DNA of 64,000 nucleotides. It comes from Scytonema sp. UIC 10036 (GTDB lineage: Bacteria > Cyanobacteriota > Cyanobacteriia > Cyanobacteriales > Nostocaceae). This document shows, in pieces, positions 1 through 9,873 of this stretch. Position 1 is the first letter of the stretch. Each line of letters begins with the position of its first letter. The notes beneath the pieces were generated by a model. The model did no database searches. It saw only the letters and a program-made list of their open reading frames with translations, and was not told the DNA's origin. Where the stretch lies: positions 47,278 to 111,277 of the forward strand of contig NZ_WJFC01000015.1 in assembly GCF_009725235.1 (NCBI RefSeq), in the 5' to 3' direction. A program made the position numbers and the translations under genes.

Positions 1-18
1 CGCTTGAGGGTTAACTAA

Positions 19-2706
19 ATGAGTGACATACCAGACTCAAACTATGAATATCAAGTTGGGGGAAGTTTACCGTTTAATGCTCCCACCTATGTGACACGGC
101 AGGCAGATGATGAATTATTCAACAAGTTGAAAGCAGGAGAATTCTGCTATGTTCTAAACTCGCGACAAATGGGTAAATCGAGCTTGCGGGTAAGAACTAT
201 GCAAAGGTTGCAGGCAGAGGAGATTGCTTGTGCTGGAATTGATATTACCGCAATCGGTACTCAGGGTGTTACCCCTGACCAATGGTATGCAGGTGTAATT
301 GAACTTTTGGCTACGAGTCTAAAACTTGATAAATTTAACATGGATATCTGGTGGAAAAATCAAAAATTGCTACCTCCAGTACAGCGATTGAGTAAATTTA
401 TTGAAGAGGAACTGCTAAGTTCTATTTATAAAAAGATCGTCATTTTTGTAGATGAAATTGATAGTGTTCTCAGTCTAACTTTTTCGACTGAGGATTTTTT
501 TGCCTTGATTCGATTCTGTTATAACCAACGTGCTGAGAAGCCAGAATATAAACGCCTCACATTTTGTCTTTTAGGAGTAGCAACTCCCTCTGATTTGATT
601 CAAGACAAACAGCGCACACCATTTAATATTGGTCAAGCTATTGAACTCAAAGGGTTCAGTGAAAATGAAGCCAAGTCTTTGGCTCAGGGATTAGATGGTA
701 AAGTTAGCGAGCCGCAAAAGAAGCTGAAGGAGGTTTTGGAATGGACTGGTGGTCAACCCTTTCTAAGTCAAAAGCTTTGCAAACTCATCCTAGATGATAA
801 ACAGAGATTGTCTGTAGAGAAATTAGTGCGATCGGGTGTTATTGAAAATTGGCAATCTCAGGACGATCCGGAGCATTTGAGGACAATCAGTAATCGAATT
901 TTAATCAATAAGCATGCAGAACGGTTGTTAAGGCTATATCAGCAAATTTTACAAAAGAAAGAAATTGGAGAAGATAACAGTCCGGAGCAAATGGAGTTGC
1001 GACTGTCAGGTTTGGTAGTTAAGCAAAATGGCAAGTTAAGAGTTTATAACCGCATTTATGAGTCTGTTTTTGACCATAACTGGATTAATCAGACGTTAGC
1101 TAATTTACGACCTTACACTAAGGAACTTGCAGCCTGGTTAAATTCCAATAGTCAGGATAAATCACATCTATTGCGTGGACAGAAATTACGAGAAGCTCAA
1201 AAATGGCAAAAAGGTAAAGAATTACTTGTTCAAGATTATCAATTTTTAAATGCTAGCCAAGAATTGGCAACACGAAAGCAGCAACGTTTGCTCTCAGTGC
1301 TTACTCCAATACTACTACTACTAATTCCAGTACTAGGGTGGCTCTATTGGTCTTCATTTGTTACCAATCAATCACCTCCTCAACCACCAAGACAGGAACC
1401 ATTAGAACCGCAACAGTCAATATCAGCATTTTTTAGCCAAGGTGAGCATACTCTCTTTAGTGGAAATGAAAACGTAAATCGTGAACGCGGTTCTGAAGCT
1501 TTCAGAAAAAAAGATTATAAACAAGCTGTTAAGTATTTTCAAAGCGCTATAGAAGCCTTTCCTTACGATCCAGAGTTACAAATTTTTTACAACAATGCCA
1601 AAGCACATGAAAAAGGAAATCCAGTCACTCTGGCAATTGTCTTACCTATAGCTACTAGAAGAGAAATTTCTCAAGAACTCTTGCGAGGAGTTGCACAGGC
1701 ACAAGATGGTTTCAACAGTTCGGATGCAGAAAACACTCGATTGTTAAATATTGTAATTGCCGATGATAAGAATGAGCCAACTCAATCTCAAAAAATTGCT
1801 CAAAAACTCGCTAAAGACCAAAAGGTTCTAGGAGTTATTGGACACTACACTAGCACAAATAGTCAAGCTGCACTACCTGAGTATGAAAAAGCTGGTCTAG
1901 CTATGATTGCTCAAAGCACAAGTACTTCACTAAGTGGGCTAAAGAATAAAGTCTTTTTTAGAGCAGTACCTTCTGATAAAGAAATGGCTACAAAATTAGC
2001 TGATTATGCTAACCAAAAGGGCTATCAAAAAGTGATTATTTTCTATAATCAAGGTGATATTTATAGTCAGAGCTTAAAGAAAGAGTTTGAACAATCATTT
2101 AAAGGCAGAGGTGGAAAAGTTGTAGAAAATATAGATTTGGCTCTTCCTACACTCAATACTTCTAACAAAGACTTTTTCAGTACTTATCTGAATAAAGCAG
2201 ATGGAGTTGTTTTGTTTCCGAAAACACAATCCATTTCCGTGGCGCTTGAAATTGCTCGCGCTCAATTAAAAAACCTAGGAAGCAAGAAGTTGCCTCTATT
2301 AGGTGGAGATGCTTTGTACGATCCAGAGATTTTGAAGTCAGGCAGAGAAGCTGTTGAAGATTTAGTTCTCGCTATACCCTGGTTTGCAGAAGCAGAAAAC
2401 TCAAAAAAATTTGCAGGTCAAGCTAGGGACAAATGGGGAGGACAAATTAGCTGGCGCACCGCAGCTACTTATGATGCAACTCAAGCTTTTATTCAAGCTT
2501 TATCTATGTCCAAATCCAGCAATCTATCTCGCCAGACTGTCTTGAAAAATCTTAAATCTCTTAAAATTTCACAGCAGGACACTGCAGGATATCCACTCCA
2601 GTTCGATCAAGAAGGTGAGCGCAAACAAGAACCTGCTCTTGTCAAAGTAGTGAGAGGTAGTGGTGGTCCCCAGGAAAGTGGATTTAAATTTGAACACGTT
2701 AAGTAG
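19..2706 (+). CDS. AAA-like ATPase fused to periplasmic binding (ABC substrate-binding-like) domain
   Basis: This 895-residue protein joins three parts. Residues about 1-400 form a cyanobacterial AAA-like domain with a variant P-loop (SRQMGKSS near residue 48) and a Walker B strand ending in FVDEID near 140. A transmembrane helix follows at about 424-446. The rest is outside the membrane: a TPR-like segment (about 490-535), then a type I periplasmic-binding fold like the Leu/Ile/Val receptors. The start at ATG 19 has GAGGG eight bases upstream. The TPR plus binding half closely parallels the receptor encoded at 8225-9853, so the two are paralogous sensors with different cytoplasmic ends. It probably senses a periplasmic ligand and signals through the NTPase. 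The ligand is unknown, and there is no permease nearby, so transport is unlikely. Confidence 0.8.
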   Translation: MSDIPDSNYEYQVGGSLPFNAPTYVTRQADDELFNKLKAGEFCYVLNSRQMGKSSLRVRTMQRLQAEEIACAGIDITAIGTQGVTPDQWYAGVIELLATSLKLDKFNMDIWWKNQKLLPPVQRLSKFIEEELLSSIYKKIVIFVDEIDSVLSLTFSTEDFFALIRFCYNQRAEKPEYKRLTFCLLGVATPSDLIQDKQRTPFNIGQAIELKGFSENEAKSLAQGLDGKVSEPQKKLKEVLEWTGGQPFLSQKLCKLILDDKQRLSVEKLVRSGVIENWQSQDDPEHLRTISNRILINKHAERLLRLYQQILQKKEIGEDNSPEQMELRLSGLVVKQNGKLRVYNRIYESVFDHNWINQTLANLRPYTKELAAWLNSNSQDKSHLLRGQKLREAQKWQKGKELLVQDYQFLNASQELATRKQQRLLSVLTPILLLLIPVLGWLYWSSFVTNQSPPQPPRQEPLEPQQSISAFFSQGEHTLFSGNENVNRERGSEAFRKKDYKQAVKYFQSAIEAFPYDPELQIFYNNAKAHEKGNPVTLAIVLPIATRREISQELLRGVAQAQDGFNSSDAENTRLLNIVIADDKNEPTQSQKIAQKLAKDQKVLGVIGHYTSTNSQAALPEYEKAGLAMIAQSTSTSLSGLKNKVFFRAVPSDKEMATKLADYANQKGYQKVIIFYNQGDIYSQSLKKEFEQSFKGRGGKVVENIDLALPTLNTSNKDFFSTYLNKADGVVLFPKTQSISVALEIARAQLKNLGSKKLPLLGGDALYDPEILKSGREAVEDLVLAIPWFAEAENSKKFAGQARDKWGGQISWRTAATYDATQAFIQALSMSKSSNLSRQTVLKNLKSLKISQQDTAGYPLQFDQEGERKQEPALVKVVRGSGGPQESGFKFEHVK

Positions 2707-2972
2707 TGAGGATATCTGTAAAGATATATTGTCGTTGAGGGCAGTGCCAAGAATAAAATTGTTTCTGGAAAATACTCGCATTTTTACTATATTTTGTTCC
2801 GATTCAATAATCGGCGTAAGCATTAAGAAAGAAGAATTCTACAAAACGAGAAAAAAATTTTTCAATAATTTCCGTTCTTAGAGATAGCACTCGCACTGCT
2901 ATAGCCCATATGTTGAAAAATCTGCTTTGATACTGTTTTTTTAACTACAAAATAAGAAAAAATTAAAATTTA

Positions 2973-4688
2973 TTAAAACAAAAAGTATCTTTGCGCCATT
3001 GGCAAAACCGTTGCTGGTTCGCATATCAATAATTCGCCATCCGCCCTGACTTCATAGGTTTCTGGATCGACCTCAATACTCGGTAACGCATCATTTAATT
3101 TCATATCTCGCTTACTCAACTGGCGCGTCCCGGAAACAGCAACGACTTGCTTTTTCAAACCCAACTGACTCTTAATCTCCCTGTCTAGCGCGACTTGAGA
3201 AACAAACGTGAAAGACGTAGCGTGACGCGCACCAGCGAAACTGCCAAACATGGGACGCATATGCACTGGTTGAGGAGTGGGAATACTAGCATTCGCATCG
3301 CCCATTTGCGCCCATGCGATCGCACCTCCTTTCACAACTATCTCTGGCTTCACCCCAAAAAACGCCGGACGCCACAAACACAGATCGGCTAGCTTTCCCT
3401 CTTCCACCGACCCCACATATTGAGCAATACCGTGAGTTATTGCCGGATTAATAGTATACTTAGCAACATATCTTTTCGCTCGGAAATTATCGGCTCTTTG
3501 TCCTTCAGCACTTTGATTGAGTTCTCCTCGTTGTACCTTCATCTTATGGGCGGTTTGCCATGTACGAATAATCACCTCTCCTACCCGTCCCATGGCTTGG
3601 GAATCAGAGGAAATCATGCTAAATGCGCCCAAGTCGTGCAGAATATCCTCAGCAGCAATAGTTTCTCGACGAATGCGGGATTCAGCAAACGCCACATCCT
3701 CAGCAATTGCGGGATCGAGGTGATGGCAAACCATCAGCATATCAAGGTGTTCGTCCAAAGTATTGACAGTGTAAGGACGTGTGGGATTGGTAGAAGATGG
3801 TAGGACATTGGCTTCCCCACACACTTTGATGATGTCTGGCGCGTGTCCCCCTCCAGCGCCTTCAGTATGATAAGTGTGGATAACACGATTCTTAAAAGCA
3901 GCGATAGTATCTTCCACAAATCCTGCTTCGTTTAGGGTATCGGTATGAATCGCAACCTGTACGTCATACTCATCAGCTACACTAAGACAAGTATCAATTG
4001 CTGCGGGAGTCGTTCCCCAATCTTCATGCAATTTTAAAGCGATCGCACCCGCTTCCACTTGTTCTACCAATCCTTGAGGTTGGCTGGCATTCCCTTTACC
4101 CAAAAACCCCAAATTCACTGGAAAAGCATCAGCAGCTTGCAGCATTCGATACATATTCCAAGGTCCTGGGGTGCAAGTCGTTGCGTTTGTACCCGTAGCG
4201 GGACCAGTTCCACCACCTATCATTGTAGTGATACCGGATGCGATCGCAACTTCAATCTGTTGGGGACAAATAAAATGAATATGGGTGTCAATCCCCCCCG
4301 CCGTGAGAATCATACCTTCCCCAGCCAGTGCTTCCGTTCCAGGACCAATAATAATATCTACATTATCTTGAATATAAGGATTTCCAGCTTTACCAATTTT
4401 AAATATCTTGCCATCTTTAATACCGATATCCGCCTTGACAATTCCCCACCAATCAAGAATCAAAGCATTTGTAATCACTAAATCCACTGCACCATCAGCA
4501 TTAGAAATAGGTGATTGTCCCATCCCATCACGAATAACTTTACCGCCACCAAACTTGACTTCATCGCCATAAGTTGTTAAGTCTTGTTCGACTTCGATCA
4601 GTAATTCCGTATCAGCCAGTCGGATGCGATCGCCCACTGTCGGACCAAAAGTTTCTGCATAGGCGCGACGATCCATTCTGTAACTCAT
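2973..4688 (-). CDS. ureC: Urease subunit alpha
   Basis: This is the catalytic subunit of urease (571 residues), which hydrolyses urea to ammonia and carbamate in the cytoplasm. The nickel-site motifs are all present: [10 protein letters not shown], the carbamylated lysine in ALKLHEDWG, the [10 protein letters not shown] histidine, [12 protein letters not shown], the catalytic flap histidine in MVCHHL, and the aspartate in [10 protein letters not shown] place the start at ATG 4688 ([10 protein letters not shown]), which has GAGG eight bases upstream; the reading frame stays open 13 codons further but has no support. It is the last gene of ureDABC, 64 bases after ureB. No ureE, ureF or ureG is in this window, so the other nickel-insertion genes must lie elsewhere, as is common in cyanobacteria. 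Confidence 0.98.
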   Translation of the reverse strand: MSYRMDRRAYAETFGPTVGDRIRLADTELLIEVEQDLTTYGDEVKFGGGKVIRDGMGQSPISNADGAVDLVITNALILDWWGIVKADIGIKDGKIFKIGKAGNPYIQDNVDIIIGPGTEALAGEGMILTAGGIDTHIHFICPQQIEVAIASGITTMIGGGTGPATGTNATTCTPGPWNMYRMLQAADAFPVNLGFLGKGNASQPQGLVEQVEAGAIALKLHEDWGTTPAAIDTCLSVADEYDVQVAIHTDTLNEAGFVEDTIAAFKNRVIHTYHTEGAGGGHAPDIIKVCGEANVLPSSTNPTRPYTVNTLDEHLDMLMVCHHLDPAIAEDVAFAESRIRRETIAAEDILHDLGAFSMISSDSQAMGRVGEVIIRTWQTAHKMKVQRGELNQSAEGQRADNFRAKRYVAKYTINPAITHGIAQYVGSVEEGKLADLCLWRPAFFGVKPEIVVKGGAIAWAQMGDANASIPTPQPVHMRPMFGSFAGARHATSFTFVSQVALDREIKSQLGLKKQVVAVSGTRQLSKRDMKLNDALPSIEVDPETYEVRADGELLICEPATVLPMAQRYFLF

Positions 4689-4752
4689 TGTTAAGTCCTC
4701 AAAATATGAAACCGCAGATGAACGCACCCTCGACGCTCATGGAAGAGAGTTT

Positions 4753-5064
4753 TTACGTATTAAGCGCTCCGTTAACTTTGGCGTTAAACCCATAGACTTG
4801 ACGGCTACCCACTAAAGGAACTAGCGAAACCTCTTTATCATCACCCGGTTCAAAACGAACAGCTGTTCCTGCAGGAATATCAAGACGCATTCCCCGTGCT
4901 TGTTCCCTATCAAAACTCAACGCAGCATTCACTTCATAAAAATGGAAATGAGAACCAACTTGTATCGGTCTATCACCTATATTAGACACCCGCAATAGTA
5001 CAGTAGGACGACCCACATTCAACTCAATTTCCCCTTCTCCTACAATAACTTCCCCTGGAATCAT
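4753..5064 (-). CDS. ureB: Urease subunit beta
   Basis: This 103-residue protein begins [16 protein letters not shown] and contains [11 protein letters not shown], both typical of the urease beta subunit. Its length is normal for the family. It packs against UreC and UreA in the urease trimer. It lies between ureA (34 bases upstream) and ureC (64 bases downstream) on the same strand, as expected for an operon. Confidence 0.97.
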   Translation of the reverse strand: MIPGEVIVGEGEIELNVGRPTVLLRVSNIGDRPIQVGSHFHFYEVNAALSFDREQARGMRLDIPAGTAVRFEPGDDKEVSLVPLVGSRQVYGFNAKVNGALNT

Positions 5065-5098
5065 ACCTTCTTAGCGCCTTTGCGTCTTTGCGTGATAC

Positions 5099-5401
5099 TT
5101 ATCTTATCGGACTATGCACAGTCACCAACTTTGTCCCATCAGGAAAAGTTGCTTCCACCTGTACATCATGAATCATTTCTGGTACACCTTCCATCACATC
5201 ATCCTGTGATAACAGAGTTGTACCATAACTCATTAATTCTGCCACTGTTTGCCCATCCCTTGCACCCTCCAAAATAGCAGCAGAAATATAGGCGACGGCT
5301 TCCGGATAATTCAACTTCAACCCCCTAGCCTTACGCCTTTCCGCTAACAGCGCCGCCGTAAAAATTAATAACTTATCCTTTTCCTGCGGTGTCAGTTGCA
5401 T
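5099..5401 (-). CDS. ureA: Urease subunit gamma
   Basis: The 100-residue product starts [23 protein letters not shown] and carries [20 protein letters not shown], both hallmarks of the urease gamma subunit. The length is standard. It follows ureD by 12 bases, so translation is probably coupled within ureDABC. A short sequence found repeatedly between genes in this genome (gcctttgcgtctttgcg) fills part of the ureA-ureB gap near 5072-5096. Confidence 0.97.
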   Translation of the reverse strand: MQLTPQEKDKLLIFTAALLAERRKARGLKLNYPEAVAYISAAILEGARDGQTVAELMSYGTTLLSQDDVMEGVPEMIHDVQVEATFPDGTKLVTVHSPIR

Positions 5402-5413
5402 CCCCTACCTCTC

Positions 5414-6310
5414 TTATACAAACCAAACTCTTGGTACACAACCACCACGAGCCAACACAGATCGACGCAGCAATTGCCACACAGCCGTAAACCAGTTTCT
5501 CACCTCCGTTGTTCCAGAACCACGGTATCGACACAATAATCCACATGGGAGACGAGTTACACCAGCTGAGGGAGTAGGGGATAAGAAAAGAGTACGTGCT
5601 TTTTGTACCAATTCTTGTGAAACTTCTTGCCCAATGTACACCAAACTACCAGTCACTGGTTGCCCTGCCAATCCATGGGGACTGTGAAAAACTTCTTCAC
5701 TCCCCGGTAACCATTGTCTGTCAATCCATAAAGGAACTCCCTGCTGCCAAACTTCTGTATGCGATCGCCACTCTCCAATGCAAAACTTTTCCCCCCTAGC
5801 ACTCCTTCCAAACCGCGTAATTTCCCAGCCTATCCAGTTCGCTGCCGTAGATAATTCTACCCGCAAATCTTGTCGATATATTGCACCGTTAAAAACGATT
5901 GTTTCTTGAGGGAGCCACTCCAAACAAGCACCTGCATCCACTTGAATATCAATATTTTGTCTTGCTTGTGCGCCGTTACTTCGATAAATTTTACTGGCTG
6001 CTGCTGTTGTGATGAGTGCTTGGGCGCTTGGTTGGAGATGGACTTTGCAAAAGAGGCGATCGCCACCCACAACACCCCCAGCTGTATGTAAAATTACACT
6101 ATGACAAATTTCTTGTCCTTCTGGATAAAAGGGGCGCTGCACCTTAAGTGGTGCTATATTTTGATTGTGAATGAGTGTTGTTCTACCTTGGCGTTGAGCA
6201 TACACCAAGTCTAGTTCGCCATGCCATCCATTTACAGATCGTGTCGTGGTTGAATAATTAGGTTGATTCACGAATGGTTTATACTTTTTTTGCCAAGATA
6301 ATATAATCAT
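5414..6310 (-). CDS. ureD: Urease accessory protein UreD
   Basis: UreD (also called UreH) is the scaffold that docks UreF and UreG on apo-urease for nickel delivery. The conserved blocks WHGELDLVYAQRQGRT, QRPFYPEG and HTAGGVVGGDRL are visible. ATG 6310 gives 298 residues with about 26 residues before the conserved core and overlaps the upstream methyltransferase-like gene by 32 bases. A GTG at 6271 would remove the overlap and still leave the core intact; neither start has a clear ribosome site. It is the first gene of the ureDABC cluster. Confidence 0.93.
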   Translation of the reverse strand: MIILSWQKKYKPFVNQPNYSTTTRSVNGWHGELDLVYAQRQGRTTLIHNQNIAPLKVQRPFYPEGQEICHSVILHTAGGVVGGDRLFCKVHLQPSAQALITTAAASKIYRSNGAQARQNIDIQVDAGACLEWLPQETIVFNGAIYRQDLRVELSTAANWIGWEITRFGRSARGEKFCIGEWRSHTEVWQQGVPLWIDRQWLPGSEEVFHSPHGLAGQPVTGSLVYIGQEVSQELVQKARTLFLSPTPSAGVTRLPCGLLCRYRGSGTTEVRNWFTAVWQLLRRSVLARGGCVPRVWFV

Positions 6311-7019
6311 CTAATACATAATTTGACTCATACTTCTGACCCAAATACTGCTGAAGTAGTGAAGTCATGTGCATTTGTTTGGGTAATTTTTCTTTAGCGT
6401 GTTTTATAAACTCCACACCTCCCAAAGGAGTTCTCAACTCGGTTGATGTTAAATACTTATACCACACTAACTCTAAACCCAGCTCCTCTATAAATTTTTT
6501 GACCACGCTTTTTTCTTGTTCGTGGTCTTCACTTCGTTTTGTTTGGTAAGCTTTAAATAACTTTTTATCTTGAATAATTAAAATTGCATAACCTTCGGGC
6601 TTTAAACTATGAGAAATTATTTTATTATAGATAATTTTCGCTTGAGTATTTTTTTCAATATCGCTAAAAAAACAATGAGAAATGACTGTAAAATCAAAAA
6701 AATCTTGCGGTATATTGCTCGATGAAGCATTCCAAGTTAAGAGGTCATCTGTTACAAAACGGAAGTAGGCATTCACTGGAGTTTTTCGAGATTCTATATA
6801 TCGTCTCCAAAACTGTAGCCCTCGAAATTGGAAGGTATCTTGTTTCTCTAAAGAGTAATAAGATATATGCATTTTTGGAATTTGAAAGAACCCGCTTGTA
6901 CTTTGGAGAAACAAGGCTAGACCATAAGCGACAGTTGCGGGACCTGCTGCAACATCTAGGATTTTCATGTTAGTTGGTAGTAAACTAGCCTGGTATACAA
7001 AATACCTTGGTTTCGGCAT
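6279..7019 (-). CDS. SAM-dependent methyltransferase-like protein, possibly N-terminally shortened
   Basis: Residues 19-33 read KILDVAAGPATVAYG, a good motif I of class I S-adenosylmethionine methyltransferases, and a later hydrophobic block (FFDFTVISHCFF) fits motif IV. Because motif I sits only about 20 residues from the start, the protein may be a shortened version of a longer family; the frame upstream closes at a stop 24 bases before the ATG. I cannot name the substrate. The 3' end overlaps ureD, so the two may be cotranscribed, but there is no known functional tie to urease. Confidence 0.6.
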   Translation of the reverse strand: MPKPRYFVYQASLLPTNMKILDVAAGPATVAYGLALFLQSTSGFFQIPKMHISYYSLEKQDTFQFRGLQFWRRYIESRKTPVNAYFRFVTDDLLTWNASSSNIPQDFFDFTVISHCFFSDIEKNTQAKIIYNKIISHSLKPEGYAILIIQDKKLFKAYQTKRSEDHEQEKSVVKKFIEELGLELVWYKYLTSTELRTPLGGVEFIKHAKEKLPKQMHMTSLLQQYLGQKYESNYVLDDYIILAKKV

Positions 7020-7080
7020 TTGTAGACCTGCTATGATGTATTAATTTAATGATAAGCTCACGCAAAGACGCAAAGGCGCT

Positions 7081-7254
7081 AAGATTGAGTATGTTCTGCT
7101 TGTTCTTCAGTCACCTTTTTCTCTCGAGCATTTTTATGCTTCATCTACGGTTAAAGCAGGCTTGATTTTTGGATATGGTGCTATTGAGGTTGACGAAATT
7201 AATGTAGGGTTGGATGTGTTGAGAAAAATTTTTCCAAAAAATGAAAAAATATAA
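7081..7254 (+). pseudogene. C-terminal remnant of a MocR/PdxR-type PLP-dependent regulator
   Basis: The frame beginning near 7081 reads SPFSLEHFYAS, then AGLIFGYGAIEVDEI, and stops at 7252-7254. The AGLIFGYGxI block followed by a 20-residue helix is the usual C-terminus of the aminotransferase domain in GntR/MocR-type regulators. Nothing upstream supplies the missing several hundred residues, and the 5' side runs into a dispersed intergenic repeat (cgcaaagacgcaaaggcgct, 7062-7081). It is a decayed fragment. Confidence 0.55.
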
Positions 7255-7373
7255 TGAACCGTACCAGGCGCAAAGGATGCTGAGGGAGAAGGGAGAAGAG
7301 TGCGATCGCAATTAATTGTTCAATAATAAGAATTTATTATCTAGCACAACTTCTATAGATACTGCACTCTCCT

Positions 7374-7760
7374 CTACACTGAACTACTTATTTGTTCATT
7401 TGTTATTACCTGCAAAGCCAAAGATGCAGCCTCCACAACATTTGCCCATTTAGAAGAATTGATATACTCTTCGTCTGACATTTCTGTTCCATGCACCTCA
7501 AAAACTTGCTCTATAGCAGTGCAAACTGCTGCAATCAAACGAGCTTCTTTTTCGTTTTCAAGTATTACTCCAATTGCTGCATTTGTGTTTTCTGCCAAAA
7601 TCGTATCATCAAAGAGAAAATGTACTGCTTCATCAAAGCTATCATAAAGAACTCCTGCTGGATAATTATGGTTAATCCAGGCTTTCTGTTGGTATTCCCT
7701 ACTTGCTAAATTGCGAAGAGTTTCTAATAATTTTTCTCTCATCTTAGGATATTGCACCAT
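7374..7760 (-). CDS. Small conserved hypothetical protein, SCO4402-like
   Basis: The 128-residue soluble protein reads MREKLLETLRNLASREYQQKA with a later FDEAVHFLFDDT and GVILENEKEA. This order of motifs (EYQ, W.xxxYP, DxFDE, FDDT) matches my memory of the SCO4402 family of unknown function, which is often found as an orphan accessory gene. There is no signal peptide or membrane segment. Its 3' flank (7280-7390) is duplicated in decayed form at 20660-20800. Confidence 0.6.
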   Translation of the reverse strand: MVQYPKMREKLLETLRNLASREYQQKAWINHNYPAGVLYDSFDEAVHFLFDDTILAENTNAAIGVILENEKEARLIAAVCTAIEQVFEVHGTEMSDEEYINSSKWANVVEAASLALQVITNEQISSSV

Positions 7761-8224
7761 AAAAAATCTCCTATTCTACGGTTCATACCAGGTTTTCCAT
7801 TGTAGCCATTCATCAAGGGGAATATGCGCTTCTGTAGGATTAGTATTGTTGGGTTTTGTTCCTCAACCCAACCTACACAATACTTAAATTATTCTTAGGA
7901 ATTCCATATATATCTAAATATATCTTAATCTAAATTTTGTATAATTCTCAATGAGTGGATTTAAACTGTTTTCAGTAAATCTACATAAAATTTTTAATAC
8001 TTGAAAAATCTAATTGCGGTATACTGTTTGTGAAGCATTGAAAAACATACTTTGCAGCTACAATTCACTAAATTGGCTCGTCAGGGCTAAAGGTTGAAGT
8101 GTTTGCACAGTAAGGCTTTTTTTGTCTGGTCTTAGATTTTCAGTCAAAGGTCAGGGAAGAAGTTTGTGTGACTTTTATTCCTACATTTAGATAATAACAA
8201 GAGCTTATACGGAGACGGGAAAAA
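7761..8224. other. Intergenic region upstream of the tubulin-like gene cluster
   Basis: No protein-coding frame is convincing in these 464 bases. The stretch is AT-rich and probably holds the promoter for the plus-strand cluster that starts at 8225. A TATACT hexamer at 8020-8025 is a possible -10 element, but I see no well-spaced -35. A GGAGA at 8211-8215 is the likely ribosome site for the GTG at 8225. Confidence 0.4.
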
Positions 8225-9853
8225 GTGGCTTCCCAAAATAGCTGGTTGTGCGATGGGGTACCAAAAGATGGAAAAGATTATCCATATTGTTCTGGTCCTC
8301 ACGCATCCCATATGAATTACAGCCCTAATTGTGAGATTTGCGGCTTACCTCAAGAGGCACACAAACTAACAGTCAAACCATTGAGTTTTGGCAAGAAATC
8401 TGCACCGCTAGTAGCAATGTTAGTTGGTGCTATGACATTGGTAGTGGTAGCAGCAGGATTTGGACTATACAAACTTTATCAAATACGTCAGGATGGTGAT
8501 GAGTCTTCTGTGGCGAGTAGTCCTACTAGCGCACCATCGTCTGCTACAACAACACCTACCGATCCACTGGCAATTGCTAGCGTAACAGCTGCTAATGCAC
8601 CATTGCTCAGTCAAGGTGAAAAAATATTGTTACCAAATCCGAATAATCAATTCAAAAATTCTGGGGCTACTGCTTTTGCGGCAAAGAATTGGGATGAAGC
8701 TATAGCACAGTACGAACAGGCTGCAATTGCTGATGCAAACGATCCTGAAGCTAAAATTTACCTCAACAACGCTAAAGCTAAAAAAGCCGGGAATCCCTTG
8801 ACTATGGCAGTAGGCGTTCCTATCACTATGAATGCGAATGCTGCTAAAGAAGTGCTGCGTGGTGTTGCTTTGGCTCAAGAGCAGTTCAATCAGGCTCCCA
8901 AGCAACCAGAACGTTTGTTAGAAGTCGTTATTGTCAACGAAGAACCGGCTCAAGCAGCTTCTTTGGCTCAAGATTTAATCAAATATCCCAATGTCTTGGG
9001 TGTTTTAGGGCAAGGTATCAACAACGATAGTCGGCAGGCGATCGCTCTCTACGAACAGGCAGAATTGGCAGTTCTTTCGCCTATCAGCACTAGCTTCATT
9101 TCTGGTAGCAACGGACAATCTACTCTCAAAACGATTCCTATTGCCCAAAAAGCTAAAGAACTGCTCACAACATATTTACAATCCTCAGCGCAAACAATTG
9201 CCAAGTATGCTAGTAAGAAACAACCCCCAACAGTAGCAGTTTTTTACAACTCAGATAGTCCTTACAGCCAACAATTAAAAGACCAATTTGCTACAAGTTT
9301 AACGCAAGTTCAAGGCAAAGTTGTGCAAGAAATAGATATCAACAATCCTAACTTTAATCCGGTAACCGAGCTTGGTAATGCTAATAAAGCAGGCGCAAAG
9401 ATAGTTTTCTTAGCGCTGAGTAAAACTAAAGTTGAGCAAGCAGTGGCGATCGCCAAAGCGAATACATCTCGCCAACCGTTAACTCTACTTGCTAGTGACG
9501 ATCTTTATACTCCCACTCTACTGATTGACGGTGGTGATGCAATTGAAGGTATCGTGTTGGGTGTTCCTTGGAGTTTCCAATCAAACGATCCTTTTGCCAA
9601 GGAAGCTGCTGAAATTTGGAAAGGACGAGTCAGTTGGCGTACCGCTACTGCTTATGATGCTACTGTTGCTCTAGGAAATGCTTTTACCCAAAACCCGACT
9701 CGCTTGGGTGTGACTCAGTTATTTAAAAGCGGCATCAACGTACCATCGGGAACAGCAACTAATTTTAATATATTTCAGGAAGTGCCTTTAGTACAAGCAG
9801 TAAAAGGTAAAAATGGTCCTTCAGGTTCTCAATATCAGTTCGAGCGTATTTAG
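8225..9853 (+). CDS. Membrane-anchored periplasmic-binding receptor with N-terminal zinc-binding motif
   Basis: The start is GTG 8225, placed by GGAGA ten bases upstream. The first 40 residues hold cysteines and histidines (CDGVPKDGKDYPYCSG, then CEICGLPQEAH) that look like a small metal-binding module. A transmembrane helix follows at about 62-84. After a Ser/Thr/Pro-rich linker come a TPR-like segment (about 145-185) and a type I periplasmic-binding domain from about 190 to the end. The last 400 residues parallel the C-terminal half of the protein at 19-2706. It heads an operon with a vWA protein, a tubulin-like GTPase and a kinase, so it is probably the input receptor of that system. The ligand is unknown. 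Confidence 0.8.
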   Translation: MASQNSWLCDGVPKDGKDYPYCSGPHASHMNYSPNCEICGLPQEAHKLTVKPLSFGKKSAPLVAMLVGAMTLVVVAAGFGLYKLYQIRQDGDESSVASSPTSAPSSATTTPTDPLAIASVTAANAPLLSQGEKILLPNPNNQFKNSGATAFAAKNWDEAIAQYEQAAIADANDPEAKIYLNNAKAKKAGNPLTMAVGVPITMNANAAKEVLRGVALAQEQFNQAPKQPERLLEVVIVNEEPAQAASLAQDLIKYPNVLGVLGQGINNDSRQAIALYEQAELAVLSPISTSFISGSNGQSTLKTIPIAQKAKELLTTYLQSSAQTIAKYASKKQPPTVAVFYNSDSPYSQQLKDQFATSLTQVQGKVVQEIDINNPNFNPVTELGNANKAGAKIVFLALSKTKVEQAVAIAKANTSRQPLTLLASDDLYTPTLLIDGGDAIEGIVLGVPWSFQSNDPFAKEAAEIWKGRVSWRTATAYDATVALGNAFTQNPTRLGVTQLFKSGINVPSGTATNFNIFQEVPLVQAVKGKNGPSGSQYQFERI

Positions 9854-9873
9854 AAGTTATTTTGAGGTGTCCT

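Noticed and set aside
8001..8025. TTGAAA and TATACT as a promoter for the tubulin-like cluster
   Set aside because: The spacer is only 13 bases, too short for a standard promoter, so only the -10-like hexamer is noted.
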